Origin: Lachnospiraceae bacterium
Lineage (GTDB): Bacteria; Bacillota; Clostridia; Lachnospirales; Lachnospiraceae
NCBI GenBank assembly: GCA_015057635.1
Contig: SVEB01000011.1
Coordinates: forward strand, 124,001 to 188,000
DNA length: 64,000 nucleotides
Direction: 5' to 3'
Shown one piece after another: positions 18,010-26,001 of the stretch (positions are counted from its first letter, which is position 1; each line of letters starts with the position of its first letter). The position numbers and the translations under genes are program-made. Under the pieces are notes generated by a model that made no database searches, was not told where the DNA came from, and was given only the letters and a program-made list of their open reading frames with translations.

Positions 18010-18215
18010 TTTAGGAGGAGAGAGTCGGCAGACGTGGAAGGGATACAAAAGGCGCATGAACGGATATATGAGCGAACAAAAGACCGGCGTGGCTTTGACT
18101 ATCAGGCAGGAAAACTCTGTCTGCTATTCAAAGCCCCGCCGGCCTCTTGTTCGTCATGAGCCGCACATAGCGTCTTTTGTATCCCTTCCGCGCCCATAGA
18201 TTCGCTCCTCTTAAA
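18010..18215. repeat. Long palindromic element, copy B (between pda and sleC)
   Basis: Outer arms TTTAGGAGGAG (18010 on) and CTCCTCTTAAA (to 18215) enclose an approximately 205-bp imperfect palindrome, including GGAAGGGATACAAAA / TTTTGTATCCCTTCC. Islands are more diverged than in other copies (CGGATATATGAGCGAAC; TTGTTCGTCATGAGCCGCAC), and the inner stem is CCGGCG / CGCCGG with apex CAGGCAG...CTGTCTG. It lies between convergent genes and lacks strong T-runs, so it looks like a degenerate family member. Confidence 0.85.
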
Positions 18216-18323
18216 CCAGCCGTAAGAATGAGCAAGTGATTCTGATGGCCAAATATTGAACGCACAGATGAATCGGGAGGCAGGGGAGCAGGTAAACAGG
18301 ACATTGAAAATAAAGATCAAGAG

Positions 18324-19679
18324 TTAGGAGTATTCAGCGATTCGGGTGATGGCCACGTAGATACCGGAGATTTTATACCAGGTGGCGAAGTCTACGACAC
18401 CGGTTTGCGGGAGGTCAAATTCTTGTTGGAAGGCTCTTACGGAATCGGCGGTTCTTTGGCCGTAAGAACCGTCTGCGGCAATCTTTGGGATATTGGAGTA
18501 GACGTTAGCTATGGCATTTAGCTGTTCCTGCAGCTGGAGCACTTTGCTGCCGGAGGAACCGATTGTTAGATTGCTTCCCGGCCAGGAGGATGGGACTCCG
18601 GAAATCTGGTCTGTGGAGTTGATATACATGTTCTCACCGTAGTAGTAACGGAGTATTTCGATTGGGGTCAGGCCGTCTTCACCAAGGGACATGGAACCCC
18701 ACTGCGTCATAAGTCCTGGACAGGAAACACGCTTGCCGTCACAATACTGGGTTAGGATTGGCTGCTTTACGTTCGGGCGGGACAGGTAGTTGTTGAAGAT
18801 GCTGTCAACGACCGTGCTGATGGTATTGAAGATGTTACGCTCCGGAATAAATTTATGATCGTATGCGGTGGACGAGGTGATGGTGAAATTGTAGCCTTTG
18901 TTACGGTACCATTCGGTATAGACACGGTTTAGCGTAAAGGACTGAATGGCAAGAACATTGGCGTAAATGGTGGATTCCGGCCAGGTTGCATAGATTTCAG
19001 AGGAGGCAACATTTTTGATATAGTCTTTGTATCTTACATAATAGTTCTGTGCGGAAGTATTGGTTGGTGCACCATCATGCACGACAATGAATTCAGGGAT
19101 TACAACGCGGCTTAGCACAATTTCATCGGAGGATTCTACTTCTTTTACTTCGTCTTCTACGATCTTTGGAGGATATTCCCCATAAAGAGTATGGTCGGGA
19201 ATGACATATTCTTCGGCGGTGCCTTCTTCGGCTGGAACAGATGGGTCTAATGTGATGTTTTGAATTGCCTGTACGGTAGGAAGGATTTCAGCACCTGAGA
19301 TGATGAGTGGTTCAAACCCAGGAGCTGTAACGGAAATCTGGTACTCGGAATATGGCATATCGGAACCTGGGGTCAGGCTGTAATCGAGCGGAGGAGTAGG
19401 AAGGGTGATGGAGTCCGTCTTTCCGTTGGCGCCGGTTCTTAACTGTTCCGCGGAGCCACTCGCATTTGCACTTTGCGGGGTGATGGTTACTGTGGCGGCA
19501 TCGATCGGACGGTTGCCTGCCGCAGAGGTTACATTTACCTGCAGTTCTCCTAATCCCTGGGTATCCACAGAAGCAGGGTAGACCCTCATGTCTTGACGGG
19601 GTTTTATGTTTTTTCGGATAATCGGAGGAGAAAGGGGGTTACTGTCAGAGTAATCGTCATGTTTAACATTTGCGTCCAT
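18324..19679 (-). CDS. sleC: Spore cortex-lytic enzyme SleC-like (SpoIID-type lytic domain plus peptidoglycan-binding domain)
   Basis: A 451-residue protein with the architecture of clostridial SleC. The N-terminal region is a propeptide-like domain. Residues about 195-345 are SpoIID/LytB-like, with K-N-V-A-S-S-E-I-Y-A-T-W-P, the catalytic Glu being about 228. A C-terminal peptidoglycan-binding domain spans about 370-440 (I-G-S-S-G-S-K-V-L-Q-L-Q-E-Q-L-N; D-G-S-Y-G-Q-R-T). SleC degrades spore cortex during germination after cleavage by Csp proteases, and a Csp-like protease is encoded at 4456. GAGGT lies 6 nt before the ATG. There is no classical signal peptide. It is transcribed against its neighbours. 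Confidence 0.87.
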   Translation of the reverse strand: MDANVKHDDYSDSNPLSPPIIRKNIKPRQDMRVYPASVDTQGLGELQVNVTSAAGNRPIDAATVTITPQSANASGSAEQLRTGANGKTDSITLPTPPLDYSLTPGSDMPYSEYQISVTAPGFEPLIISGAEILPTVQAIQNITLDPSVPAEEGTAEEYVIPDHTLYGEYPPKIVEDEVKEVESSDEIVLSRVVIPEFIVVHDGAPTNTSAQNYYVRYKDYIKNVASSEIYATWPESTIYANVLAIQSFTLNRVYTEWYRNKGYNFTITSSTAYDHKFIPERNIFNTISTVVDSIFNNYLSRPNVKQPILTQYCDGKRVSCPGLMTQWGSMSLGEDGLTPIEILRYYYGENMYINSTDQISGVPSSWPGSNLTIGSSGSKVLQLQEQLNAIANVYSNIPKIAADGSYGQRTADSVRAFQQEFDLPQTGVVDFATWYKISGIYVAITRIAEYS

Positions 19680-19985
19680 ATGTGACCTCGATATTTTACT
19701 TTCATTTCTAAAGTATGCATGGTAAGCACAGGTTGTGAATGGATGATAAAAGTTTCAGTGATAGACTTAAGATACGGTGTTATAAGGAGGGAGGATAGAA
19801 TCTTATAAGCTAGGATTATAGGTGTGCATTTTTTGTAAAAAGTGCACAAAAACAAAAGCGAAAAAGCTGTAAATTTGGACTTGTGTTTTAAAAAAACATA
19901 TGGTATCATTGTAACAATTTGAGTATCTTTTTCTAAAATTATGAAGTAAACAGGTCTGAGACAAGGTTTATAAACATACATAAAA
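19680..19985. other. Divergent intergenic region between sleC and carA
   Basis: A promoter region for sleC (-) and for the carA side (+). A palindrome TGTGCATTTTT / AAAAAGTGCACA lies at about 19823-19847 and could be an operator or a weak bidirectional terminator. A + strand promoter candidate is TTGTGT (19881-19886), 17 bp, TATCAT (19904-19909). I did not find a convincing sporulation sigma promoter for sleC by eye. Confidence 0.4.
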
Positions 19986-20195
19986 ATGAAAAAATATGCG
20001 AAAATAAGTGATAATGAAATGAATATAGCGTTTCATTTTTTGGAACAAGAGCACCAAAGAAGTGCCCTTATAAGTGAAATAATAGCCTCAAGATGCGAGA
20101 TGTATAACCTTAACGAGTGCCGGAAGGAATGGTGGCATGAAAAAAAGAGAGGCTATGCATCTTATTTTTCTATTATGAAGGGTACAGGTAAATAA
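19986..20195 (+). CDS. Possible small hypothetical protein upstream of carA
   Basis: A 69-residue open frame starting MKKYAKISDNE, rich in charged and aromatic residues (E-W-W-H-E-K-K), with no recognisable domain, signal peptide or membrane segment. No ribosome binding site is visible before the ATG. It ends 22 nt before carA and may simply be an open stretch of the carA leader. Function unknown; it could also be a regulatory leader peptide, but nothing in it points to a sensed amino acid or nucleotide. Confidence 0.3.
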   Translation: MKKYAKISDNEMNIAFHFLEQEHQRSALISEIIASRCEMYNLNECRKEWWHEKKRGYASYFSIMKGTGK

Positions 20196-20217
20196 GCAGA
20201 ATATAGGAGGATTTGTT

Positions 20218-21480
20218 ATGAAAGCGTTTCTAATACTGGAAGACGGTCATGTTTTTGCAGGCAAAAGTATTGGTTCAGACAAAGAGGTAGTGAGTGAGAT
20301 TGTATTTAATACCTCTATGACAGGTTATTTGGAGATTTTGACGGATCCATCCTATGCGGGTCAGGCAGTGGTTATGACCTATCCACTGATTGGCAACTAT
20401 GGCGTATGTTATTCCGATATGGAGTCTAAAAAAGCTTGGCCGGATGCGTTTATCGTAAGAGAAGTATCCCGCGTGCCAAGTAATTTCAGAAGTGAAGCAA
20501 GCATCGAAGAATTTTTAAAGAAGAATGATATCCCGGGAATCGCAGGAGTGGATACCAGAATGTTAACCAAGATCCTTCGTGAAAGCGGCACGATGAACGG
20601 CATGATCACAACAAACGAGAACTATGATCTGAATGAAGTGATCAAAAAGCTGAAGGCATACACGGTTACCGGTGTGGTGAATAAAGTTACCTGTGCAGAA
20701 AAAAGAGTGACAACTCATGAAGAATTCGCACCAACAGACTTTGAAAAAGCAAAAATGAGCTACATGGCGTCTCCTGCTATGAAAGCAGCCATCGACAAAG
20801 CAAAAGAAGCAAAGATTTGCTTAGGTGAGATCGCAATGGCATCCATGCTTGGAACAAAAGGCGTGGAGTTATTAGAAGAACTGGTTAAGAATCAGGAGAA
20901 AGCAAAGAGACATTTTAAAGTAGCACTTATGGACTTCGGTTCCAAGAAGAATATTGAGCATAACTTACTGAAGCGCGGATGTGAAGTGACTGTCTATCCG
21001 GCAGGCACCAAAGCAGAAGAAGTATTAAAGGCAAATCCAGATGGCATTATGTTAAGCAACGGCCCTGGGGATCCGGCAGAGTGTGTGGAGATCATTGAAG
21101 AAATTAAGAAGATGTATGATAGCAATGTGCCAATTTTCGCAATCTGCTTAGGACATCAGCTAATGGCCCTTGCAAACGGCTTCAAGACAACGAAGATGAA
21201 GTATGGACACCGTGGTGCCAACCACCCAGTAAAAGACTTAGAGACAGGAAGGGTGTATCTGTCAAGCCAGAACCATGGCTATGTGGTTGTGGAAGATACC
21301 ATTGACTCCGAAAAAGCAGAAGTTCGTTTTATCAATGCAAATGATAAGACAATCGAAGGACTTCGCTACAAGGGCAAGAATATTTTCACCGTTCAGTTCC
21401 ATCCGGAAGCATGTGCGGGCCCACAGGATTCCGAATTCCTATTTGATGAGTTTATGAACATGATGGAGGTAAATGCGTAA
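20218..21480 (+). CDS. carA: Carbamoyl-phosphate synthase small (glutaminase) subunit
   Basis: Hydrolyses glutamine and passes ammonia to CarB for carbamoyl phosphate (pyrimidines, arginine). The 420-residue protein has the CarA N-domain (F-N-T-S-M-T-G-Y-L-E-I-L-T-D-P-S-Y), then a class I glutamine amidotransferase with Cys310 (F-A-I-C-L-G-H-Q) and a C-terminal Q-F-H-P-E-A. It is about 45-60 residues longer than usual because the linker between the domains (about 160-232) is expanded with a predicted helical, Ala/Lys/Glu-rich segment. TAGGAGGA lies upstream. Its stop overlaps the carB start by one base (TAATG). Confidence 0.95.
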   Translation: MKAFLILEDGHVFAGKSIGSDKEVVSEIVFNTSMTGYLEILTDPSYAGQAVVMTYPLIGNYGVCYSDMESKKAWPDAFIVREVSRVPSNFRSEASIEEFLKKNDIPGIAGVDTRMLTKILRESGTMNGMITTNENYDLNEVIKKLKAYTVTGVVNKVTCAEKRVTTHEEFAPTDFEKAKMSYMASPAMKAAIDKAKEAKICLGEIAMASMLGTKGVELLEELVKNQEKAKRHFKVALMDFGSKKNIEHNLLKRGCEVTVYPAGTKAEEVLKANPDGIMLSNGPGDPAECVEIIEEIKKMYDSNVPIFAICLGHQLMALANGFKTTKMKYGHRGANHPVKDLETGRVYLSSQNHGYVVVEDTIDSEKAEVRFINANDKTIEGLRYKGKNIFTVQFHPEACAGPQDSEFLFDEFMNMMEVNA

Positions 21481-24400
21481 TGCCAAAGAATAATGAAATC
21501 AAGAAAGTATTAGTAATTGGTTCCGGTCCGATCGTAATCGGCCAGGCAGCAGAATTTGACTATGCAGGAACACAGGCCTGCCGTTCCTTAAAAGAAGAAG
21601 GAATCACGGTAGTATTAGTGAACTCCAACCCTGCAACCATCATGACAGATAAAGATATCGCAGATATGGTATACATAGAGCCATTAACCGTAGATGTGTT
21701 AAAGCAGATTATCTTAAAAGAGAGACCAGATTCCATCCTTCCAACCCTTGGCGGTCAGGCAGCATTAAATCTTGCGATGGAATTAGAAGAATGCGGTTTC
21801 TTAAAAGAAAGCGGTGTGAAGTTAATCGGTACGACTTCTCTTACGATTAAAAAAGCGGAAGACCGTTTAGAGTTTAAGAACACAATGGAGAAGATCGGCG
21901 AGCCTTGTGCGGCATCTGAAGTCGTAACAACAGTAGAAGATGCGGTAGCCTTTACAAATACAATCGGTTATCCGGTTGTAATCCGTCCGGCTTATACACT
22001 TGGCGGATCCGGCGGTGGTATCGCACATAACGAGGAAGAGTTAATCGATATCTGTACAAATGGTCTTCGTTTAAGCCGTGTGGGACAGTGTCTGATTGAA
22101 CGCTGCATCGCAGGCTGGAAGGAAATCGAGTACGAAGTAATGCGAGATGGTGCCGGAAACTGCATCACCGTATGTAATATGGAAAACTTAGATCCGGTCG
22201 GCGTTCATACCGGTGACAGTATCGTAGTCGCTCCATCCCAGACATTATCCGATAAAGAATATCAGATGTTACGTACCAGCGCATTAAACATCATCACCGA
22301 ATTAAATATCACAGGCGGATGTAACGTGCAGTATGCCCTAAAGCCAGATAGCTTTGAATACTGTGTTATCGAAGTAAACCCTCGTGTAAGCCGTTCTTCC
22401 GCACTTGCCAGCAAGGCAACCGGATATCCAATCGCGAAGGTAGCTGCTAAGATCGCACTTGGCTATACATTAGATGAGATTCCAAATGCGATTACAGGAA
22501 AGACAGTAGCAAGCTTTGAGCCAGCTCTTGACTACTGTGTTGTAAAGATTCCAAAGTGGCCATTTGACAAGTTCATTATGGCAAAGAGAACTTTAACCAC
22601 ACAGATGAAGGCGACCGGTGAAGTTATGAGTATCTGCACCAACTTTGAAGGCGCGCTTATGAAAGCGGTTCGTTCCTTAGAGCAGAACATCTACAGCATG
22701 CAGTACGGAGATTATACAAAGGATAGCAATGAAGATATCCGTGAAAAATTACATTTAATCGATGACAGAAGAATCTTCGTGATCGCAGAAGCATTAAGAA
22801 GAGGCATTTCGGCAGAAGAGATCAATTCCATTACAAAGATTGACCTCTGGTTCATCGATAAGATCAAAATCTTAGTGGAAATGGAGAATCGCCTAAAGAC
22901 AGAGCCTTTAACAAAGGAACTGATGTTAGAAGCAAAGAGATTAGAGTATCCGGACCGCGTGATTGCATCCCTAACAGGCAAGACCGAAGCAGAAGTAAAA
23001 CAGCTTAGAAAAGAAGAATATAAGATCGCGGCAGCATTTAAGACCGTTGATACATGTGCGGCAGAGTTTGAAGCAGAGACTCCTTATTACTACTCCTGTT
23101 ATGATTCCGTAAATGAAGTAGAAGCACCTCGTACCAAAAAGAAAGTATTAGTTCTTGGTTCCGGCCCAATCAGAATCGGTCAGGGTATCGAGTTCGATTA
23201 CTGTTCCGTACACGCGACTTGGTCTCTTCATAAATCCGGTTTTGAAACAATCATCGTAAATAACAATCCGGAAACCGTAAGTACGGACTTTGATATTGCA
23301 GATAAGCTATACTTCGAGCCATTAACACCAGAAGATGTGGAAAGTATCGTAGACTTGGAAAAACCAGATGGAGCGGTTGTTCAGTTCGGCGGACAGACTG
23401 CCATCAAGTTAACTGAAAGCTTATTAAAGATGGGCGTTCCAATACTCGGAACAAGCGCAGAGAATGTAGATGCGGCAGAAGACAGAGAGTTATTTGATGA
23501 AATCTTAGAGCAGTGCTGTATCCCAAGACCAGCTGGAAAGACCGTATTCACAACCGAAGAAGCGATTCAGGCAGCCAATGAATTAGGATATCCGGTATTA
23601 GTAAGACCATCTTACGTATTAGGCGGTGCCGGCATGCAGATCGCGATCTGTGATGATGATGTGCGCGAATTCATGGCAATCATCAACCGTACCGTACAGG
23701 AACATCCAATCTTAGTAGATAAATATTTAATGGGCAAGGAAGTGGAAGTTGATGCCGTATGCGATGGAGAAGAAATCTTAATCCCAGGCATTATGGAACA
23801 TGTGGAACGCGCCGGCATCCATTCCGGTGATAGTATCAGTGTATATCCAACGCAGAATGTAAGTGAAAAATTACAGAACGTAATTGTGGATTATACAAGA
23901 AAGTTAGCAAAATCCCTACATGTTATCGGCTTAATCAATATCCAGTTCATTGTATACCATGATGAAGTATATGTAATCGAAGTAAACCCACGAAGCAGCC
24001 GTACGGTTCCATATATCAGCAAGGTAACCAATATTCCAATCGTAGACTTAGCAAGCAAGGTAATCTTAGGAGCGAAGATAAAGGATTTAGGATATGGCAC
24101 AGGACTTGCGAAGAAATCCGATTATATCGCAGTGAAGATGCCGGTATTCTCCTTTGAGAAGTTAAGAGGTGCTGATATCGGACTTGGACCGGAAATGAAG
24201 TCTACCGGTGAATGTTTAGGTATTTCCAAGAACTTTGATGAAGCGCTTTATAAGGCATTCCTTGGAGCAGGCATCAATCTTCCAAAACATAAGAAGATGA
24301 TCCTCACCGTTCGCGATGCGGATAAATTGGAAGCCGTGGAAGTCGGCAGAAGATTTGAAGCATTAGGCTATGAAATCTATGCAACAAGAAGCACAGCCAG

Positions 24401-24680
24401 AGTCTTAAATGAAAGCGGTGTTTCTGCAATTCCGGTACAGAAGATTGACGGTGAATCCCCAACTATTATGGATTTATTATTAGGCCATGAGATTGATCTG
24501 GTAATCGATACCCCTACTTTAGGACGCGATAAATCAAGAGACGGTTTCTTAATCCGCCGTGTCTCCATTGAAACCGGCGTTACCTGCCTTACTTCTTTAG
24601 ACACTGCCAATGCGCTCCTCACCAGCCTCGAGACCGCCAACGCAGGCGAGCTCTCCCTGGTTGATATCGCGCAGATCTAA
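21480..24680 (+). CDS. carB: Carbamoyl-phosphate synthase large subunit
   Basis: Makes carbamoyl phosphate from bicarbonate, ammonia and two ATP. At 1066 residues it has the full E. coli-like form: two homologous ATP-grasp halves, each beginning with K-K-V-L-V-x-G-S-G-P-I-x-I-G-Q (near residues 8 and about 550), and a C-terminal MGS-like allosteric domain (about 930-1066). The ATG overlaps the carA stop, so the two are translationally coupled. Palindromic element C starts 6 nt after its stop. Confidence 0.97.
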   Translation: MPKNNEIKKVLVIGSGPIVIGQAAEFDYAGTQACRSLKEEGITVVLVNSNPATIMTDKDIADMVYIEPLTVDVLKQIILKERPDSILPTLGGQAALNLAMELEECGFLKESGVKLIGTTSLTIKKAEDRLEFKNTMEKIGEPCAASEVVTTVEDAVAFTNTIGYPVVIRPAYTLGGSGGGIAHNEEELIDICTNGLRLSRVGQCLIERCIAGWKEIEYEVMRDGAGNCITVCNMENLDPVGVHTGDSIVVAPSQTLSDKEYQMLRTSALNIITELNITGGCNVQYALKPDSFEYCVIEVNPRVSRSSALASKATGYPIAKVAAKIALGYTLDEIPNAITGKTVASFEPALDYCVVKIPKWPFDKFIMAKRTLTTQMKATGEVMSICTNFEGALMKAVRSLEQNIYSMQYGDYTKDSNEDIREKLHLIDDRRIFVIAEALRRGISAEEINSITKIDLWFIDKIKILVEMENRLKTEPLTKELMLEAKRLEYPDRVIASLTGKTEAEVKQLRKEEYKIAAAFKTVDTCAAEFEAETPYYYSCYDSVNEVEAPRTKKKVLVLGSGPIRIGQGIEFDYCSVHATWSLHKSGFETIIVNNNPETVSTDFDIADKLYFEPLTPEDVESIVDLEKPDGAVVQFGGQTAIKLTESLLKMGVPILGTSAENVDAAEDRELFDEILEQCCIPRPAGKTVFTTEEAIQAANELGYPVLVRPSYVLGGAGMQIAICDDDVREFMAIINRTVQEHPILVDKYLMGKEVEVDAVCDGEEILIPGIMEHVERAGIHSGDSISVYPTQNVSEKLQNVIVDYTRKLAKSLHVIGLINIQFIVYHDEVYVIEVNPRSSRTVPYISKVTNIPIVDLASKVILGAKIKDLGYGTGLAKKSDYIAVKMPVFSFEKLRGADIGLGPEMKSTGECLGISKNFDEALYKAFLGAGINLPKHKKMILTVRDADKLEAVEVGRRFEALGYEIYATRSTARVLNESGVSAIPVQKIDGESPTIMDLLLGHEIDLVIDTPTLGRDKSRDGFLIRRVSIETGVTCLTSLDTANALLTSLETANAGELSLVDIAQI

Positions 24681-24686
24681 TTATAT

Positions 24687-24939
24687 AAGAAAGCATGCAG
24701 TCCGAGACAGAACCTTTCCACGGGCGGGCATAAACAGAATCTCTATGTGTTCTGAATGTTCAGACGCATGAGCGCACAAAAAAGAGTGCCAGTTCTTGAA
24801 TAGCAGATAGTATAAACTGTCTGCTATTCAAGAACTGGCACTCTTTTTGTGCGTCATGAGGCATACATCCCGGAACACATAGCGCTTTCGCTTATACCCG
24901 TCCGTAGAAAGGTTCCGGCTCGGGCTGCATGATTTCTTT
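24687..24939. repeat. Long palindromic element, copy C (after carB)
   Basis: An approximately 253-bp palindrome. Outer arms AAGAAAGCATGCAG...CAGAACCTTTC pair with GAAAGGTTCCGG...CTGCATGATTTCTT. Islands are GTTCAGACGCATGAGCGCAC (24758-24777) and GTGCGTCATGAGGCATACAT. The inner stem GAGTGCCAGTTCTTGAATAG / CTATTCAAGAACTGGCACTC is fully paired, with A6 and T5 flanks. It probably terminates carAB. Confidence 0.9.
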
Positions 24940-25394
24940 TCGTTTGAACATGGATAGACATGAGGCAAAAAAGGTAGAAGAGCCTAGAAAAAGTAAATGC
25001 AGGATGGGAAGATATATAAATGGAAAAACAGGTGTAAAAGACATCGAGACCATGACAGGTTGAGGCAGATAAGGGGGATAGAAGTAGAAACAGCTATGGA
25101 TGGTATATTATATAGAAGAAACGCATGTTAGATATACAGATAATGGTAGAAACGGAATGTTAATATACTCTACCAAAGTTTCACTTATTGACATAAGGGA
25201 TTTGCGAGAGTATCCTAGTCTATACTTTTTGCGATATTGTAGTAATACGATAGGAATACACAGAAAAGAAAAAAAGATTATGCTCATTCAAGTAATTAGT
25301 CGATAAAGCAAGTGAATACATATTCTATAAAAGACGAAAGATAGTAATAAATTGCAGCGGATGAAGAAAATTATAAAATAAAGAGTGAAGAAGT
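24940..25394. other. Intergenic region without recognisable gene
   Basis: A/G-rich sequence after element C. A short open frame at 25100-25306 has no RBS and no protein-like pattern, and is not called. TTGACA at 25188-25193 could be a -35 element, but only a poor -10 (TATCCT) lies 17 bp further on. Confidence 0.35.
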
Positions 25395-25421
25395 GTGTAT
25401 CAAAAGAGGATAGATCGAAAT

Positions 25422-25910
25422 ATGGATATCAGATTTACATTATTTGAAGAGAAGGATGCGGTAGGAGTATCTGAGATTATTGTGAACCAGATTTTTGCGA
25501 AGAAGCAGAAAGGACGTTTCAAACCGGATCGAAAGGAAATCGCAAAAGAATATACACCAGAAGAGATCGTGGTTCAGTCAGAGTGGAGAACGATTGTTGT
25601 CGCACATCATGCGGATAAAATTGTGGGGACAGGGGCATTTGCCAAGATTCCTAGAAATAATAGAAATGGTGAGTACTAGATGCTTAGCGTATTTGTAGCA
25701 GCACAGCATCAGGGAAATAAAGTGGGGACCCAGATTGTAAATCATCTTGAAAACGAGGTAAAGAAGCTCAATGCAAAATGCATGAGAGTGCCGGTTACCG
25801 CGGAAGATAAGTCTTTTTATAAGAAGCTTGGATATGCTGAGGCAGAAAAGAGAAAGGAATGGACAGATGCAGGTCTGTGCGTAATGGAAAAAATCTTTTT
25901 GGATGCATAA
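25422..25910 (+). pseudogene. GNAT-family N-acetyltransferase interrupted by an in-frame UAG stop
   Basis: Two pieces in the same frame together make one GNAT protein of about 162 codons. The first (25422-25679, MDIRFTLFEEKDA...) ends in ...N-G-E-Y, then TAG at 25677-25679. The second begins at once with ATG 25680 (M-L-S-V-F-V) and carries the acetyl-CoA loop Q-G-N-K-V-G-T-Q-I and the terminal Y-K-K-L-G-Y motif. The stop lies between strands beta-4 and the pyrophosphate loop, where homologues read continuously. A point mutation making a recent pseudogene is simplest; readthrough or re-initiation at the adjacent ATG is possible. The first half may also start at GTG 25395, but 25422 fits the family better. 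Confidence 0.75.
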
Positions 25911-26001
25911 GGCAAGATGAATACAATAACTTGCCACATTTTGAGAAATACGATACAATAAGAAATTGAACCGAATACAATAAATGTAAGAGAGGTAAGT
26001 T

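Noticed and set aside
4347-25190. Shared string AAAGTTTCACTTATT at about 4348 and 25176 as a common regulatory site
   Set aside because: A single 15-nt match is expected by chance in A/T-rich DNA of this size, and the contexts differ.
25100-25306. Open frame of 68 codons after element C
   Set aside because: No RBS, no domain and unlike its neighbours in composition; probably chance.
25677-25679. UAG read as pyrrolysine
   Set aside because: The stop is in an ordinary acetyltransferase at a non-catalytic position and no pyl gene is seen; a nonsense mutation is simpler.
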